From contig CM039179.1 in the NCBI GenBank assembly GCA_008360975.2, positions 50,760,561 through 50,824,560 of the forward strand: a stretch of 64,000 bases of DNA. The letters run 5' to 3'. The notes under the pieces were generated by a model that did not search any database, was not told the DNA's origin, and saw nothing but the letters and a program-made list of their open reading frames with translations. Shown piece by piece: positions 1 to 13,100 of this stretch; the first letter of the stretch is position 1, and every line of letters begins with the position of its first letter. Position numbers and translations under genes: made by a program. The DNA is from Lichenostomus cassidix. Its lineage: Eukaryota > Chordata > Aves > Passeriformes > Meliphagidae.

Positions 1-3000
1 TATATATATGAAGCTGATGGAAATCAAATATGTTCCTGACTTTTCTACTGAGATGAATGGTTAATCAATCAGATTTTCTTCCAGCATGGTACTTCAGTTC
101 ACTTTTAAAGGAACTATATGTAAAATTAATGACTGAGCATGAGGAGAGTCAAGTGGGAAAATTCAGGACAATAAGAATATTTAAAAAAACCTACACTGTG
201 CTTCAAAGAGGCTATTAAGACTTTATATAGAATTGTTTTGACTTCCACTTTCATTCATCCTACACGTTCATCTTATTCAAAGCGGGAAGGATAGGAGGGA
301 TGAATTCTTGCCTAATTGATTTTTGAAGTCACCCCAGTTGCCTTGCTCCCTGGGAAGGATGGATGCTCCAAGCCACCATTCTATGTATTTTTGTTTCCCA
401 TAAGTACTCTGTTCCATTCTTCAATATGTTTCTAGCATATTCTCATCAGCTAAAAAATAAATAACATTTTCCCCTTTAGAGATAGAACTAAAAGCCTTGA
501 TTTTTTTATAAACTAGGATGAAAAATTGATTAAAACTACATCAATTCATGGAAAGGGTGTTTTTATAGCCTATCACAAAACAGATATAAATAAAGTGGAT
601 TTCTGGTTCATTCACAGCTGAACTATATAGTCCTGAGCATTCTGAGGCTGGTTGAGGAGCTAGAACTGCTGGCTGTAAGTTGTTTATCAGAGTTTGCCTC
701 TACAGTGTGTAGAGAGCTGTCCCATTTTCTTCTATTTTTTTTGCCTCTCAGCCACATTTACTACATCTTAGCCAAGTGCTGGAAAGTGGCATCGTATCGT
801 GTTAAGATGTGTCAAAGAAGATTGTTTCTTGGTGTTAGTTTTTTAAACTATAAAGATTTTTAAATTCCTGATGTTTGTGTATTATACCCATATAAATTAA
901 TTTCATCTTTCAATGTTAGTGTTTTATTCTTCTATTAAATCCTTAAGACCTCACCAAATATTTAATTATTTGAGATTTTTCTAATACATGCACTTCCCTT
1001 GTGACTTGTGTGAAGCATGAGGGAGATAATTCTTACACCAAAATAGCAGTAATAATTTTCAATTCTTTAAAAGTACTGTGCTTTGGAGAGCTAGTAATGC
1101 AGACTAGTAGCCAGTAAGTTACTTTATCCATTTAGCATGCATAGGAGGAAATCTATCAGACAGGGAAATCCATATGTCCTTCCTGAAAGGGGACAGCTTG
1201 ACTAGGTAAAAAGAAGCATCCAATCCAGATTAAATTTCAAATCTTGAATTTCAAATTCAATGAGACTTAAACCACTAAATATGAACTGTGGCAATCCTGT
1301 TCAGTGGCCCTTTTTGACTATCAACCACCATCTGCATCAAAGAAGAAAAAAATTCTAAGCAAGCCATGTAAGCTAATCTACCAAGGAAGGTCGTAATCAA
1401 TTTCCTATCCATAATCAATTCCCTGCATGTCTGAAACTCTGAAATGGGGTTTTCAGAGAGAAGTTAAGATATTCTTATCTTAACATTAATTCTCACACTA
1501 TTAAAAAAGTTGTTTGGTTGTCCACACGTAGATGACTTGTGCTATTTGAAATGTTCCAATGCATCTGAGACATTGCATTGGGTTAATCATGCCTCCAGAA
1601 GATCCAGGCCTTTCTGGAGCAGCAGTTGGAAGCCTTACAGGATATGGAAAGCTGACTCAAATCATGAGTCAACATCTCAAATACCAGATGTTGAATCAAC
1701 CCCCGTTGCTCATTTAGAATGCCTTTGAATATTCTACATTCTATACTTTGGTTATATTACATGGAAATTCATAGTTTATTATAGATATTGAATAACAATC
1801 TAATTATTACTGTAATAGTTGTAAAGGGAAGACCTATGCCACTCCTACCGTTTTTACACACAAACATTCATGAGATAATTTCTCTAGATCTTTTTCTCCT
1901 ATTATTTTCAGGAGAAAAAAACTTGTGTTTAACATAGCATTTTACTGAGATAGGAAAAAATGAGAAATGGAGAAAAGGTTGTGGGCATTTTTAAAATCAT
2001 TTTTCAAGAAGCCCAAGCTGACTGACTTTCAAAAGGGTATGATAATATTTACCATGTAAATGACTCAACAGAGGCTCAACAGCAGCTCTTTGGCCGAGTA
2101 GGAACTTAGTCCTAGGTATGGCAGCCCTGAACTTTACAAATATGTCTTAGCATATTCTAGTACTTTTTCTGTTCTTTGGAACATCTTTGACTTCTATCTG
2201 TACATTCAATAATATCATTTTTTCATAGATGGCTCTTTTTTATTTTTTTAAATTTAAAACAAAGAATTCAATTTTGCCGTGAAGCTTGCAAGAGTAATCA
2301 TATTAAAAAAATAGCTAAAGCAGCAGTGTTGGTTTTTAGCAGACATTAGACAGAATTTATTTATTAAGAGTGGGTAATTCTTTTCAATTGCTAATGTAAA
2401 TAAGTATATCAAAACAAAACAAGATTAGGCATCAAGCTGAAGGAAAGTGTGTTTGTGCATAATAGTTCTGAGAAACTGTTTAAGGACAGATTATTCATGA
2501 GAAAACACTCATTTTGTAAATCTACAAAAATTAGCTAGTCCAAGATTAGTTTGTTAAATTTGGGTTATTTATTTTCAGAGGTTACTTAATCTATTATATT
2601 GGTTCTGCATTGACTGTAAGTTTTAGTAAACAGATACTTATTTTTCATTTGTGTTACTGATTCTAATTTGCAGCCTTGTGGCTGTTTCAGATAAATTGTT
2701 TTTGAGCTATGCCAGAAGTGACTGGAAATCTACTAGAAATTTTATCATTTTAATATCTGAACAACTTTGTAATCTTTAATGGATTTACTCTTCACATCAG
2801 GAAATACTCCTGTGATGCAGAACAAAGCAATTATCTTTATATCATAGAGGGGTTAAGGAGCTTGATCATGGATATATCGGAAATCTGTGGTATATCAGAG
2901 ACTGAACCTAGTTCTTACAAGAGCTAAATTTTTTTATTCTGCCCTTCATGTGTTGCTCTCCCTTTTATATGTTCCTTCATGCTTTCTCATTGTACAGAAA

Positions 3001-6000
3001 TACAGAGAACTAGATGGAATTTACCAACTTGAACATCAGTGACAGGATTTATGTCCCAAAACTCCATGCTAACAGAACACATGTAGCACATCATCTGTGC
3101 TTGCTCTGCACTTGCTCAGACTAATGGCTAACCTCTGTGAATATCAGGGTAATGACAAAGTGCACCTGGTCTGGGTCTTTTCAAGTATTTTCTTTGTTAG
3201 ACAAAGCTTTGAAAATACAACAACACATTCTGCCAAGTCTTACTTGACTATCACTTGATTTTATATGAATACTACTCACATACCAAGTTGACCCTATATA
3301 TTCATCTTTTGTAAAAAACACCTGACATAAATTCTAGTTTCTGGGACTCCTCCATAAATATAACCAGTTTGGTTAAAATACCTTGCATAAAGACATTTCA
3401 AAGGTTTGAAGCTACAGTAATGGGAAATGGGTTATTTAATTAGTGTAGGTTCTGCCAGCTTCCTAACCCAAAGTTACATTGAACTTTTTTCTTCAGCTTC
3501 CTTGTGTACAGACAGGCTCAATACCAGCTATACTTTTACTCATACAAGTGAAGATAAGCCAGTATGAGCTTTCTGTGCTTCAGGAGCTGAAAGCATGTAT
3601 GCATTAATATACTATCCTTCCAATGTTTCAGTCAAATCCACAAAGAAGATGTAACATTTAATTAAACCTGAGCCCTGAAGTGCAAATCTGTCCACAAGTA
3701 TGTTATGGCAGCAGCAACCTTTTATGTGAAAAAAGTAATTTAATGTGTTTCTTCCAAGAGGTTAACTGATCTTATGCCAGCAATGGGGCAATAGTGTTCA
3801 TTAAATAATTTGATGTGATCATCCCATCCTATGTTCCCTAAAATGGGATTGAAATTACTGTCCCATTCACGACAAGGTTAAAAAAAAATTATTGAAGGAA
3901 TATAAGTAAATGATGTCATTACCCTTAAAACTTACACAAATATTGAGGTGAGATGATAACTAGGAGATGTTAGTGACTGTGCTGGTAAATGTCTTTGATT
4001 TATGTGGGAAGTTATATATGTTCATGAACCTGTATTCTGACCACATTATGGATTCAGGCACCATTCCTGATCTCAGGTCTTGCAGTCAGACTCACCTGCA
4101 AATCCAGGCTTTTCAGACCCGAGGGGTTGCAGTGAATTCATCTTGTAAGCATTGCATGAGGGTCTTTTTGACTGTGGACTACACTATAAGGATGCTTATT
4201 TGGAAGTATCACTCCAATTTGAAGCATTTTGATAAGGAGTAATGCACAAGGTGAAGGGTAAGGCAAAACCTTTCAAGTACTGTGTTTCTACTTGTTAAAA
4301 GAGAAGAGCCAGTGAAGGAATTAGAAGAGAGTGACAATTCAAAGAAGCAGAGTGGGAAAATATTTTTGCCATACAAATTTGTTTATACAACTAAGACAGA
4401 AACTTTACTAGGTGAGATATGAGGAGAAACATCATGTGAATTTATAGCTAGAAAGAGGGATAGGAGAAAGAGGGGCAGAGACTTTTTATGAGAATAAATT
4501 TATACACTGTGTTGTAATGAAGAGTCAGAAGTTACAAACAAACAGGATACCTTGATTTTGAACTTTACTGACAGACAAGATTAAAAGAGTAGTTCATAGT
4601 GACTAAGAGTAGTAGTGGGGAGGATGAGGAGGAATCTGAAGGGGTGAATGATTAACAGCTCTGTTTTCTCAAACTAAGATTGTCAGAGCAGCGACACATT
4701 CACACAGAGGATCAGAAAAGCAGACTGAGGTTTTATGTCAGACAGAAGGGAACAGACCTGGAGTACAAAGGGCTCTGTCAATTGTCAACATGGATATGAT
4801 GACTGAATTTCAGTTTATGGATTAGACTACTCAGATACAAAATATGGAGAGAGAGAGACAATGAGAGGAAGATTGAAGCCCTCAGAAATTAAAACAGAAA
4901 GTTGAGGAAGAAGCAAAAAATGTCAAACTGAGAAGGAAGTTAGCAATATGGAGGGAGGATAAGAAGATGCTAAAAAAGGGAGAACAATATTTGAATGCCA
5001 AAAGCTTTTTAGGAAATGCTGGTCTAAGAAAGTCTAGCAGATAGGGTATAAGGTGCTAGTTCTAATATTTGTTTATATAGAAATCATTAACACAGACACA
5101 TTTAATAAAAGTTTGCAGAAAATCAGCTGACTAGCAGCAGAACCGATGGCCAAGGAAGAAGGCACTTCCCAGCATTTTGCAGGAATAGTGATCATTCATC
5201 CATATATTTGACACATATTTAGAAAATTAGGAATATGGACGTATTATATCCATGTTGTTAAGCAATAGGTGGCTAGAGGAAGGTTTCATAGATTTTAGCT
5301 TTTTCTTTTATCAATAATGTCCTTTAGGACATTAGGATTTTTATATGAAATTATTACAGTGTGAGTTTTAGAAATTTTATTGGGTAATTTTGCTAAATCT
5401 CTGGGGTAGTTGCGCCTAAGGATTTTGTTAATTGTGGTAATCAGCTTTCAAAAAATGTTAATACATGGCCACATTTTCTCTCCTTGTATTTAAAGAGAAA
5501 AATTTCTTATTTCTGTCAGATGCTACAGATTTGCCACCTAACTGAAATAAGAACTAAATTATATCAAGTCATTGCACTTTAATATCTGATTACAGATAAA
5601 AGGTATGTGGACAGCAAAACTTTTAAGGGAGGTGCCTTCAGCTGGAGCTTGGTAAGCAGCTGGAAGGTGTATCACCTGCAGGGGAGAGAAAAGTTTAATA
5701 TTTTAAAGGGGCCACATAGTCTTCCATTACCTTTAATCCTGCAACAAGCTAAGAAATATAGAATGTAAGTGAACAGATGTTCTTAACAGCCTTCTAGCAG
5801 CCTGTTTTTGCAAAGAGTGCCAGCTAGTGATTTTCACTGCTTGTAGGAAACCTGCTTTGTATTGGTGTAAGTGTTAAGGAGAGTGACTGAAAATCCATCT
5901 CTATGTACTTTGTGAAATGCATGTATGTATATTCCTGTTATGGAAAAAGAAAATTATATTATTGGATTTTGAGAGGATATTGTAACTCTTTTGCTAGAGC

Positions 6001-6770
6001 AGTCTCTTACTAAAGGAGCTTAAGCTGCAGAATAAACACATTATACTTTGGGTATTGCATGTAATAAAATATGATTTAAATGAAAGATATTGAAATAAAA
6101 GTTTCAGTTTAGGAACTTGAGTGTATTGTTGTGAAAAGCCTAGTCAGTTATATTTATAGCTTCATCTTTTCACAGGATGAAGCATGGAGATTCCTTGTGC
6201 TTTATGCAAGTACAGTAGGTTTTAGATAACAGGATCAGGTCCATAATTTGCCTTTCTTAAAGTCTGCAATAAAAAATAAAAATAAATGCCACCACCATAC
6301 AAACTACAAAGGTGAAAAAAATGCTGTATCTTGCATTTTCCTACCTCCTGTGGCTAGGGACAGAATGCAGACATGCCACAATAATGTTTTTTATTTCTAC
6401 TGTTCAAACCATATTAATGAGAACATCATTTTGGAGAACTAATTATTTCTATTTGTCTTGTGTCACACTTTCTAATTCCCCTATATTAGCACAGCCAAAG
6501 CAAATTAATTGCTTTTCCAGCAGTTGAACCTTGTCCAAGAATGAGCTCACATTCCCTTCCAGTTTTGCAGTTTCTAGGAGTGCATTGTGTCAAAAATTTC
6601 TCTTGATACTAAACATAGCCCAGAGAATATCTTTGCAGATTTCTGTTGCTGCTCACTTGATGAAATTTATAAGTTTAAGTGACCCACTAGGAAAGATAAA
6701 GTTCTTAGCTGCAAGATTATACATCAAAACAGTTAAAGTGAAATTAAAATTAAATGAATGAATCTCACTG
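1..6770. other. AT-rich non-coding DNA, no gene seen
   Basis: I see no recognisable gene, repeat family or RNA gene here. The short open frames are scattered over all frames and resemble no known family. The + strand is conspicuously purine-rich from about 4270 to 5000 (many GAAG, GGAG and AGAGAG runs). The remainder is AT-rich with short A and T runs. Confidence 0.6.
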
Positions 6771-6784
6771 AAGCAAAAAAAGCA

Positions 6785-6990
6785 GTAATTAATGGTTCCC
6801 TTAATTGTCTTCATAAAATATTTGCATGGGTCTAATTTGCATAATTTGCATGTATTAATTAATCTTTCAAAGGAATTTTGTGCTGAGAGAAGCCAAAAAA
6901 TCTCTTTGTTTTATTTAACATCTAATGAAATATTTATCTTCGTTAATGAACTTCTCATCTTCATTAAAATAAAAATTGCACAAGTTTGTA
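6785..6990. promoter_or_regulatory. Candidate conserved enhancer with three POU octamers
   Basis: Three exact ATTTGCAT octamers lie within 32 bp, at 6820-6827, 6835-6842 and 6844-6851. They are flanked by homeodomain-type TAATTAAT sequence (around 6786-6793 and 6853-6863) and by CTTTCAAAGG just downstream. ATTTGCAT is the classical binding site of POU-domain factors and TAATTA is a general homeodomain core. This packing is what developmental enhancers in vertebrate gene deserts often look like. The motifs are seen directly; enhancer activity is inference. The alternative is chance in AT-rich DNA, although three exact copies so close together is hard to get that way. Confidence 0.35.
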
Positions 6991-9900
6991 TGTTTTAAAT
7001 GTTTTTATAATTGAAGTATACAAAAAAAAAATCTCTTCAGACCTACAGTATCAGAAAAACAAACATATTATTGCACATTCTGTGTCATTTTGAGTACAGC
7101 AACATTTAAAATTGGAGAAACCCTATTCCCTCTACTGGAAGTTTTCACGGGCTTTTAAATTATTTCAATTTTATCTTAATTGATGATTTTTTTTTATTAT
7201 TTTACAAATAGGGATGACAAGATAAACATTTTGGTATTTTTTTATTATTGCCAACCTGTGATACATAACAACTTTTTTAGGACAGATATCATGCACAGAA
7301 AAAGAGACTAGCATCATAGATTGGAATTTAAAATACTGCAGGAGTTTGAACATGATAAGTTTATACTCTATGAGACAGTTGAGGAAAAAAAAAAAGAGTT
7401 TGTGAGTTACTGCCTGGCATTTAATGATTGAACCTGGAGTAAGACTGATGAATGTAAGTTACAAAGGATGGTCCTGGCAGAGCACCCAGATAAATGACAG
7501 GCTGTGGTGATGAGCAACTTTGAGGCAGTATCCAAAATAGACAGACATCCAGAATGAGAATATGCAGTGCAAAAAAAAAAAAAAAAAACAAACCCAAAAC
7601 CACAAATATTGAAGTTTTGTGCAAAATTTTAATATAGAACTGCGAGATTAAAATAAATTAAGACCTATTTCTGTAAAAAAAACCAGGTATAAGAAGACAA
7701 TGATTGGGTGTTTTGGGACAAAGGTGAAGGGTATTACTTAAAAGAGGACCACCTAAAATCCCAAAATAATCTATCAGTGACTTAATATTTCTGGAAATAG
7801 TGTCTGTGGACAAAGAAGAGAAAGTCTGGTTAAAATAGTTTCTATACAGAGTGTTAACATTGTGCATAGTAAGACAGTGGAAGTGGAGTTTCATTTATTT
7901 CAAGGATGAGTACAATATCATTGGAATAATGAAAATATACTTGAAATAAGGAAATGACTGGGGATTTAGAATACAAGAAATTATATTTGCACAGTGAAAC
8001 AGCACAATGGGATTTTTACTCATTTTCAATATGCCTGCATTTGCTTAAATCCTTGAACAAGGAGTTTATAAACACATTAATGTGTTTGCATTAATTTTAG
8101 ACATGCAATACTTGAGAAAGCAACCCTGCAGAGGTCGAAAAGTAGTTGCTCTTTAAGAGTGCTTTAGAATTTAATAAACGGGATGTTTAAGATATCAAGA
8201 TTGTATACAGAGTCATATATTCTTTACTACATTATTCTATAATTTTTTCAACTGATAAGATATAGTGGGACTTTGCTGATACCATAATGGCAGTATAGAT
8301 ATTGCTCTGTGTTATGAGGGTGTGGAATAGCTGCTGAGGCAATGTAATTATCTATAAAATACCCAAACAATATCAGTGGGAGGGATATGTTCCACTTCAC
8401 ACATTTGTGGGGTAGATGTCTTTATCTGAGCTGTTTGGCTGGACTCCTATTAAAGTCAATGAAGAGTAATAGACACATCTCTCCCTTTGAAGTAAATGAA
8501 TCACAACTTCCAAGTTTCTTCAATGATTATAAAGGGAGTCTGCTAAACCAGCTCAAATGCAGCTACGTGCAGTGCAGGTGTCTGAAGTAAATGTGATGAA
8601 TCTCATATGTTGTGTATTTTCCTTTTTGCTTGCCTCAGAATTCCAGCATCACTTGTGACAGTAATCACACTGTGAGCAGCTGCATTTCAGTCACTTCTTG
8701 TAACTACTGATGTTAGAAATGGGTAATTTTGCATCAGTTCTGGAAAAATATCCAAGCCTGACAATCCGTTTTCTGTTTCATATACATCTGTACAGTTTTG
8801 AAAGTTGCATAAAGCATGACCCTCACACTTAGAAAAGAGAGCTTGAATTCTTCAGTATTAATGAAGCTTTGCAGCAATGATTTCATTTGGGTGTTGCCAC
8901 AGAAGGCACAAGGCATGAAACAAGAGTCAGAGAAGTGTTCTGAAAACTCTGAAATAAGAACAAAAGCAGACATAAATTGAGAGATCGAAAAAGATGTAGG
9001 TGAAGTACCACAGAACTGTAGAAAGGAAAATAGTATTGTATTACTCATACAGTTGCATTATATTACTGTAGCTTTATTACTATATCGTTACTGATTTGTA
9101 ATGGACAACTAGTACATGTTTTGCCTTTTAAATATGGTTATGCTTGTGAGCAAGACATGGTCTGGAATTAACCTGATACAGCACAGAAATCTTCAGCGTA
9201 GACATCAGTGTCTGTGCTTGTCAGCCTTGACCCTCACTAGAGAGACTGGAAAGAAATGTCTAAAGTAGGGTTCATCCCGTTAAAAATAATAGTTAGAGTA
9301 CCCCAGGATAGACTACTGCAAACAAATTCAGTAAGCTCAGTCATATTCCAGAAAAGCTGATTTCAGTTTCTGGAGGTTAGAGAGTAATTGTTTTATTGTT
9401 GATGAAATTTGTCATATATGGAATTTTTTTCCCATACAATAAATCCATTTTATAGCAAGGGTTGTAATTATACTCCAAGGTTGTCTAATTGCAAAGGATT
9501 GATGTAGCATTTGTCACAGTCACAAGAAGTATAAGCTAAGGAGTCACTGTTTTGCCCATTTTACATTTTTCAGCAAGGAATTGAGTGGATAATATTGATT
9601 TCACAATTAAAATGGTACCATTTGTTGGGGTTGCTTGTATGCTTTATATCTGATGTTTTGCTCTTGAATGGCAAAGGAATAGTTCATTTTGCATGCTTCA
9701 GTGTATTTTTAACCAATGCCTTAAGCCAAAACCAAATTTTTATGCATAAAGAAATGATATCTACTGTTTTCTTGAAGGCAGCACTGATGCTTTGGTGTCA
9801 CACAAGGGTGTTGTGAAACTTAATTAATATTTGTAAAGTATTCTGGATCTTGGATGAAAGGCACAGTAGAAGTTCAGTTATGTTATTAACTTCTGCTTTT

Positions 9901-10153
9901 ATATTTTCTTTGGTGATGGATCAGAGTCCTGAGCACTAAAAAGTGGCAGAGGCGATGCAAGATACAGCAATTTACAACTATTATCAACTAATTGTAGTTA
10001 GTTTCAAATCTTGTACAGGGAAATAGGTGGGAAAATATTTTGTGGGCTTTAGCAAACTAATACTTGATAGCCTAAATTGTGTGTTAAGGTAGCTTACCTG
10101 AATTATAAGAAAAATTTAATAGGCTGACTTTCCTCAATTAATCTGCATTAGAT
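6991..10153. other. AT-rich non-coding DNA, no gene seen
   Basis: No gene or repeat family is recognised. An uninterrupted run of 18 A at 7571-7588 is followed by an A/C-only stretch to about 7610. The minus-strand open frame at 8734-9048 (104 codons) resembles no family I know and is probably chance. Confidence 0.55.
7571..7588 (+). repeat. Poly(A) run of 18
   Basis: Eighteen consecutive A are followed by an A/C tract. Because CR1 does not end in poly(A), this could be a simple-sequence run or the tail of an old processed insertion. No upstream cDNA-like sequence is recognised. Confidence 0.7.
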
Positions 10154-10180
10154 CCAAAATGCTGAGTGACAGCATTTTGG
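10154..10180. repeat. Perfect 11-bp inverted repeat (hairpin)
   Basis: The left arm 10154-10164 (CCAAAATGCTG) is the exact reverse complement of the right arm 10170-10180, with a 5-nt loop AGTGA. It is seen directly in the sequence. It is too short to be a pre-miRNA. It is one of three perfect short-loop hairpins in the window. Confidence 0.75.
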
Positions 10181-13100
10181 TGTAGTACAGGACAGTCTCT
10201 CTTTTATAATCCTAAACTAACTGTAGGGTCAGAAATCCTTTTAAGGAGAACGAGTTCAGTATTCACTTAAAAGATTCAAGAGGCAAAAAGCAGTTAGACT
10301 TAAAATGTAAATAAAACTGTACAGGGAGATTTTATCTGAGAGGCAACCCTTTGTGCAGTGTTAAGAGTTAAGAAGGCAATCATCTTCCTAAAATATCACT
10401 CTGACTTAATTGCTCTATTTTGTCAGTTGAAGACAAAGAAAAAGTGAAAAAAATATAACCTTGCCATCAATAAAGCTATATTAACTTTAACTAGCTGAAG
10501 GTCTGATGGTTTGATTTAAAAGTGGCCAAAGATTTTAGGTTTTGTCCTTTCTCTCTTTGGCAGTAATATTAAAAAAAGAGGCATTTTTGTATCCTTCAGA
10601 AACAGGAAATATTTAGAGTACTTTAAGATTAAAAAAATTTAAATATGTCTGTAATACTCATATAAATTACATCTTGTAAACCAGAAAAGCAGGCAATTAC
10701 TATGTTAAGTATACATTAATTCTAAAAATAATGTTTTTTCACAGTAGTTATTTTTATATTGATATGACTAAGAATAAAATAAAAGAATTTGGTCTTTCTG
10801 TAATTCAAGCATTTGGCTTTTCCGTGGATTTGGTGTGGAATTTGACCCATCTCTATCAGTATCTCAAGTTCCTGTAAAATTTGAAAAAATCAGCTAAGTA
10901 AAGGAAGTATAAAGGAAGTGAAACTAAAATTAACACATTTGGAAGGAATACTTAGCCAGCATCATGTTCTATCTAAGCTAAAATTTGCTGTCAGCATATA
11001 TCTATAATAAGTATTCTTCTAGTGAACTGCCAGCTGGCTTGTAAAGAGGAAAATATATTCTGTAGAATAGACTGCTAGCTTTAAGAAGAAATATTTTGCT
11101 TTTGCTCATTGTAGGGTTCCGTAACACCTGAAGGACATCCTGGGAGACAGCAGCATATATAATGATAATGTGATGTCATTTTGTTTTTCCTAGTTGAGAA
11201 ACACAAAGTGTGTACCAGTAATGGTAAAAACATTTTTTCTATTATATTCTTGTCAGCCTTATTTTTTAAAAGTGATGCAGCCTCTAATAGCTTAGGAAAA
11301 GCAGCAATAGTGTAATAGTGTGTTTTGTCATGGATGTTAGAAAGGATGGATCGCAACTTGCTACAGCTGGCCTTGGAAACAAAGTGCTATGAAGGCAGTA
11401 CCAAAAAATTTACAGTGCTGCTTTATGTGCATGAAATTAGAATATGGATTGTTGAAAATATACAATGCTGTATTAGATAATTCAAGTTTTGACTTGTTTA
11501 TTTAGTCTCTGTGTTGATTCTGCAGATTTTGCCTGTGACAAACTGTCGGTGCAACCCTTGCATTAAAATACATGTATTTTTCATGATATTGTTTCATGCT
11601 GCAATATGCTGGCTACAACTCCTTTCAAGTAATCAGGCTATATTGAATACAAACATAAAATAAAAAGCAGCAATAATTTGCTTTCGTTTTTAGCTTTATA
11701 CTCTGACTCAAAGATATACACTCTTAGCCATTGGAGAGAGAACAGTATCTTTGCACATTGATGAATTGGACATAAAATACCATGGTTGGATCAGACTCCT
11801 TGGCTTCACTGGAAATACTGGAAGCATCATAAAAGTAGTACACTGACTGGAGGATCAGTTCCATTTTCAACCTTGCCATCAAATTTGTTATGACAATCAC
11901 AGTCACTTTCGCTGCAGTAACTATGCCATCCGATGCAATCTGGTTCCCAATGCTAAAATATTGAAAGGCTAAAACACTATTAAAACATACAAATATCAGT
12001 TCTATTTCAGTTCCAAATGGGCAATAGTTCCAGAGCTTGATCTTAAACATTCAGTGCACAGAAGAATACTCATTTTATAAGGTTTCCCTCTAGGTTTTTT
12101 CATATTCTTGCAAAATCGTTGACTCTCTGAGATTTTCCAGCTAAAATTAACTTTATAGCCAACTGTATTTTACCAGGCCAAATATTCAGGATATACTCAG
12201 GTCTTGCCTCTCTTTGTACTAAAATAGCATAGCATTAATGATAGTACTAGCTGGGCTTTAAAATCTGCATTTGCGGGCTCTCTTATCACAAATATATCCG
12301 TAAAGACCATTTAAATGAATCCATCATCCTGGGAGACTACTCCAGAGCTGAGTTCCTGCTATAGAGCTGGTTTATGTCTCTTATTTAATGTATATACAAG
12401 GAATGATCAGTTGCTGTTCTGTGATAAGCAAATCAGTCAATTTTATTTCCCAGCTGGGGACTCTCCTCTTTATACTGGTAGCCTGTTCTGAAAATACTCC
12501 AGTCTAAGTTCACCTGGAGCATGGGTAACCAGCATCTTAAACGCTGTTTTAGGGAATGTCCTGCAAGTGACTTGTACAATGCCAGTAGTGTTGCTATTGA
12601 CAAAGTGTAAGTGGAAAGGTGGGGGAGATGGGGAGAGGGGGGAAGAGTAAAAGCAACCAGGAAGTAACATTTTTCATTTCCTCTGTCTTGAGAAAATCAC
12701 ACTTTGAAGCAAGAAAATTTTACACTTCAGATATTTTGCACAGCTCATTGCTTCTGACACCAAGGTGGTCACTTGATCCCAAAGTCACTGGTTAGGACTG
12801 CTCTGTGGTTTAATTTAGCCATTCTCTTTACTCTTGCTTACTTCTTGATGATGGACCACAGTGTTAAGTTCTCTCTGGGAAAGCATGCTGCTTCCATATG
12901 GTCTGGGATTTCTGTAGTGGGGTGCATCCAGGACACAGTCTGTCATGACATGCTGTTTTTTCTGAGGAATCTCTACTGGCAAAGACACAGAGTGGTGCCA
13001 AATTCAAACCACCTGGCCCTAAGGCTAATTGAGTTTTTCCTGGGAGGGTAGAATAATCATTTTGAAGTACCTATCTGAAATTATATTACCACTGAGAGGG

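Noticed and set aside
11724..12050. 108-codon minus-strand frame, considered as a membrane protein or retrocopy
   Set aside because: Hydrophobic runs are explained by T-rich codons and no family match came to mind.
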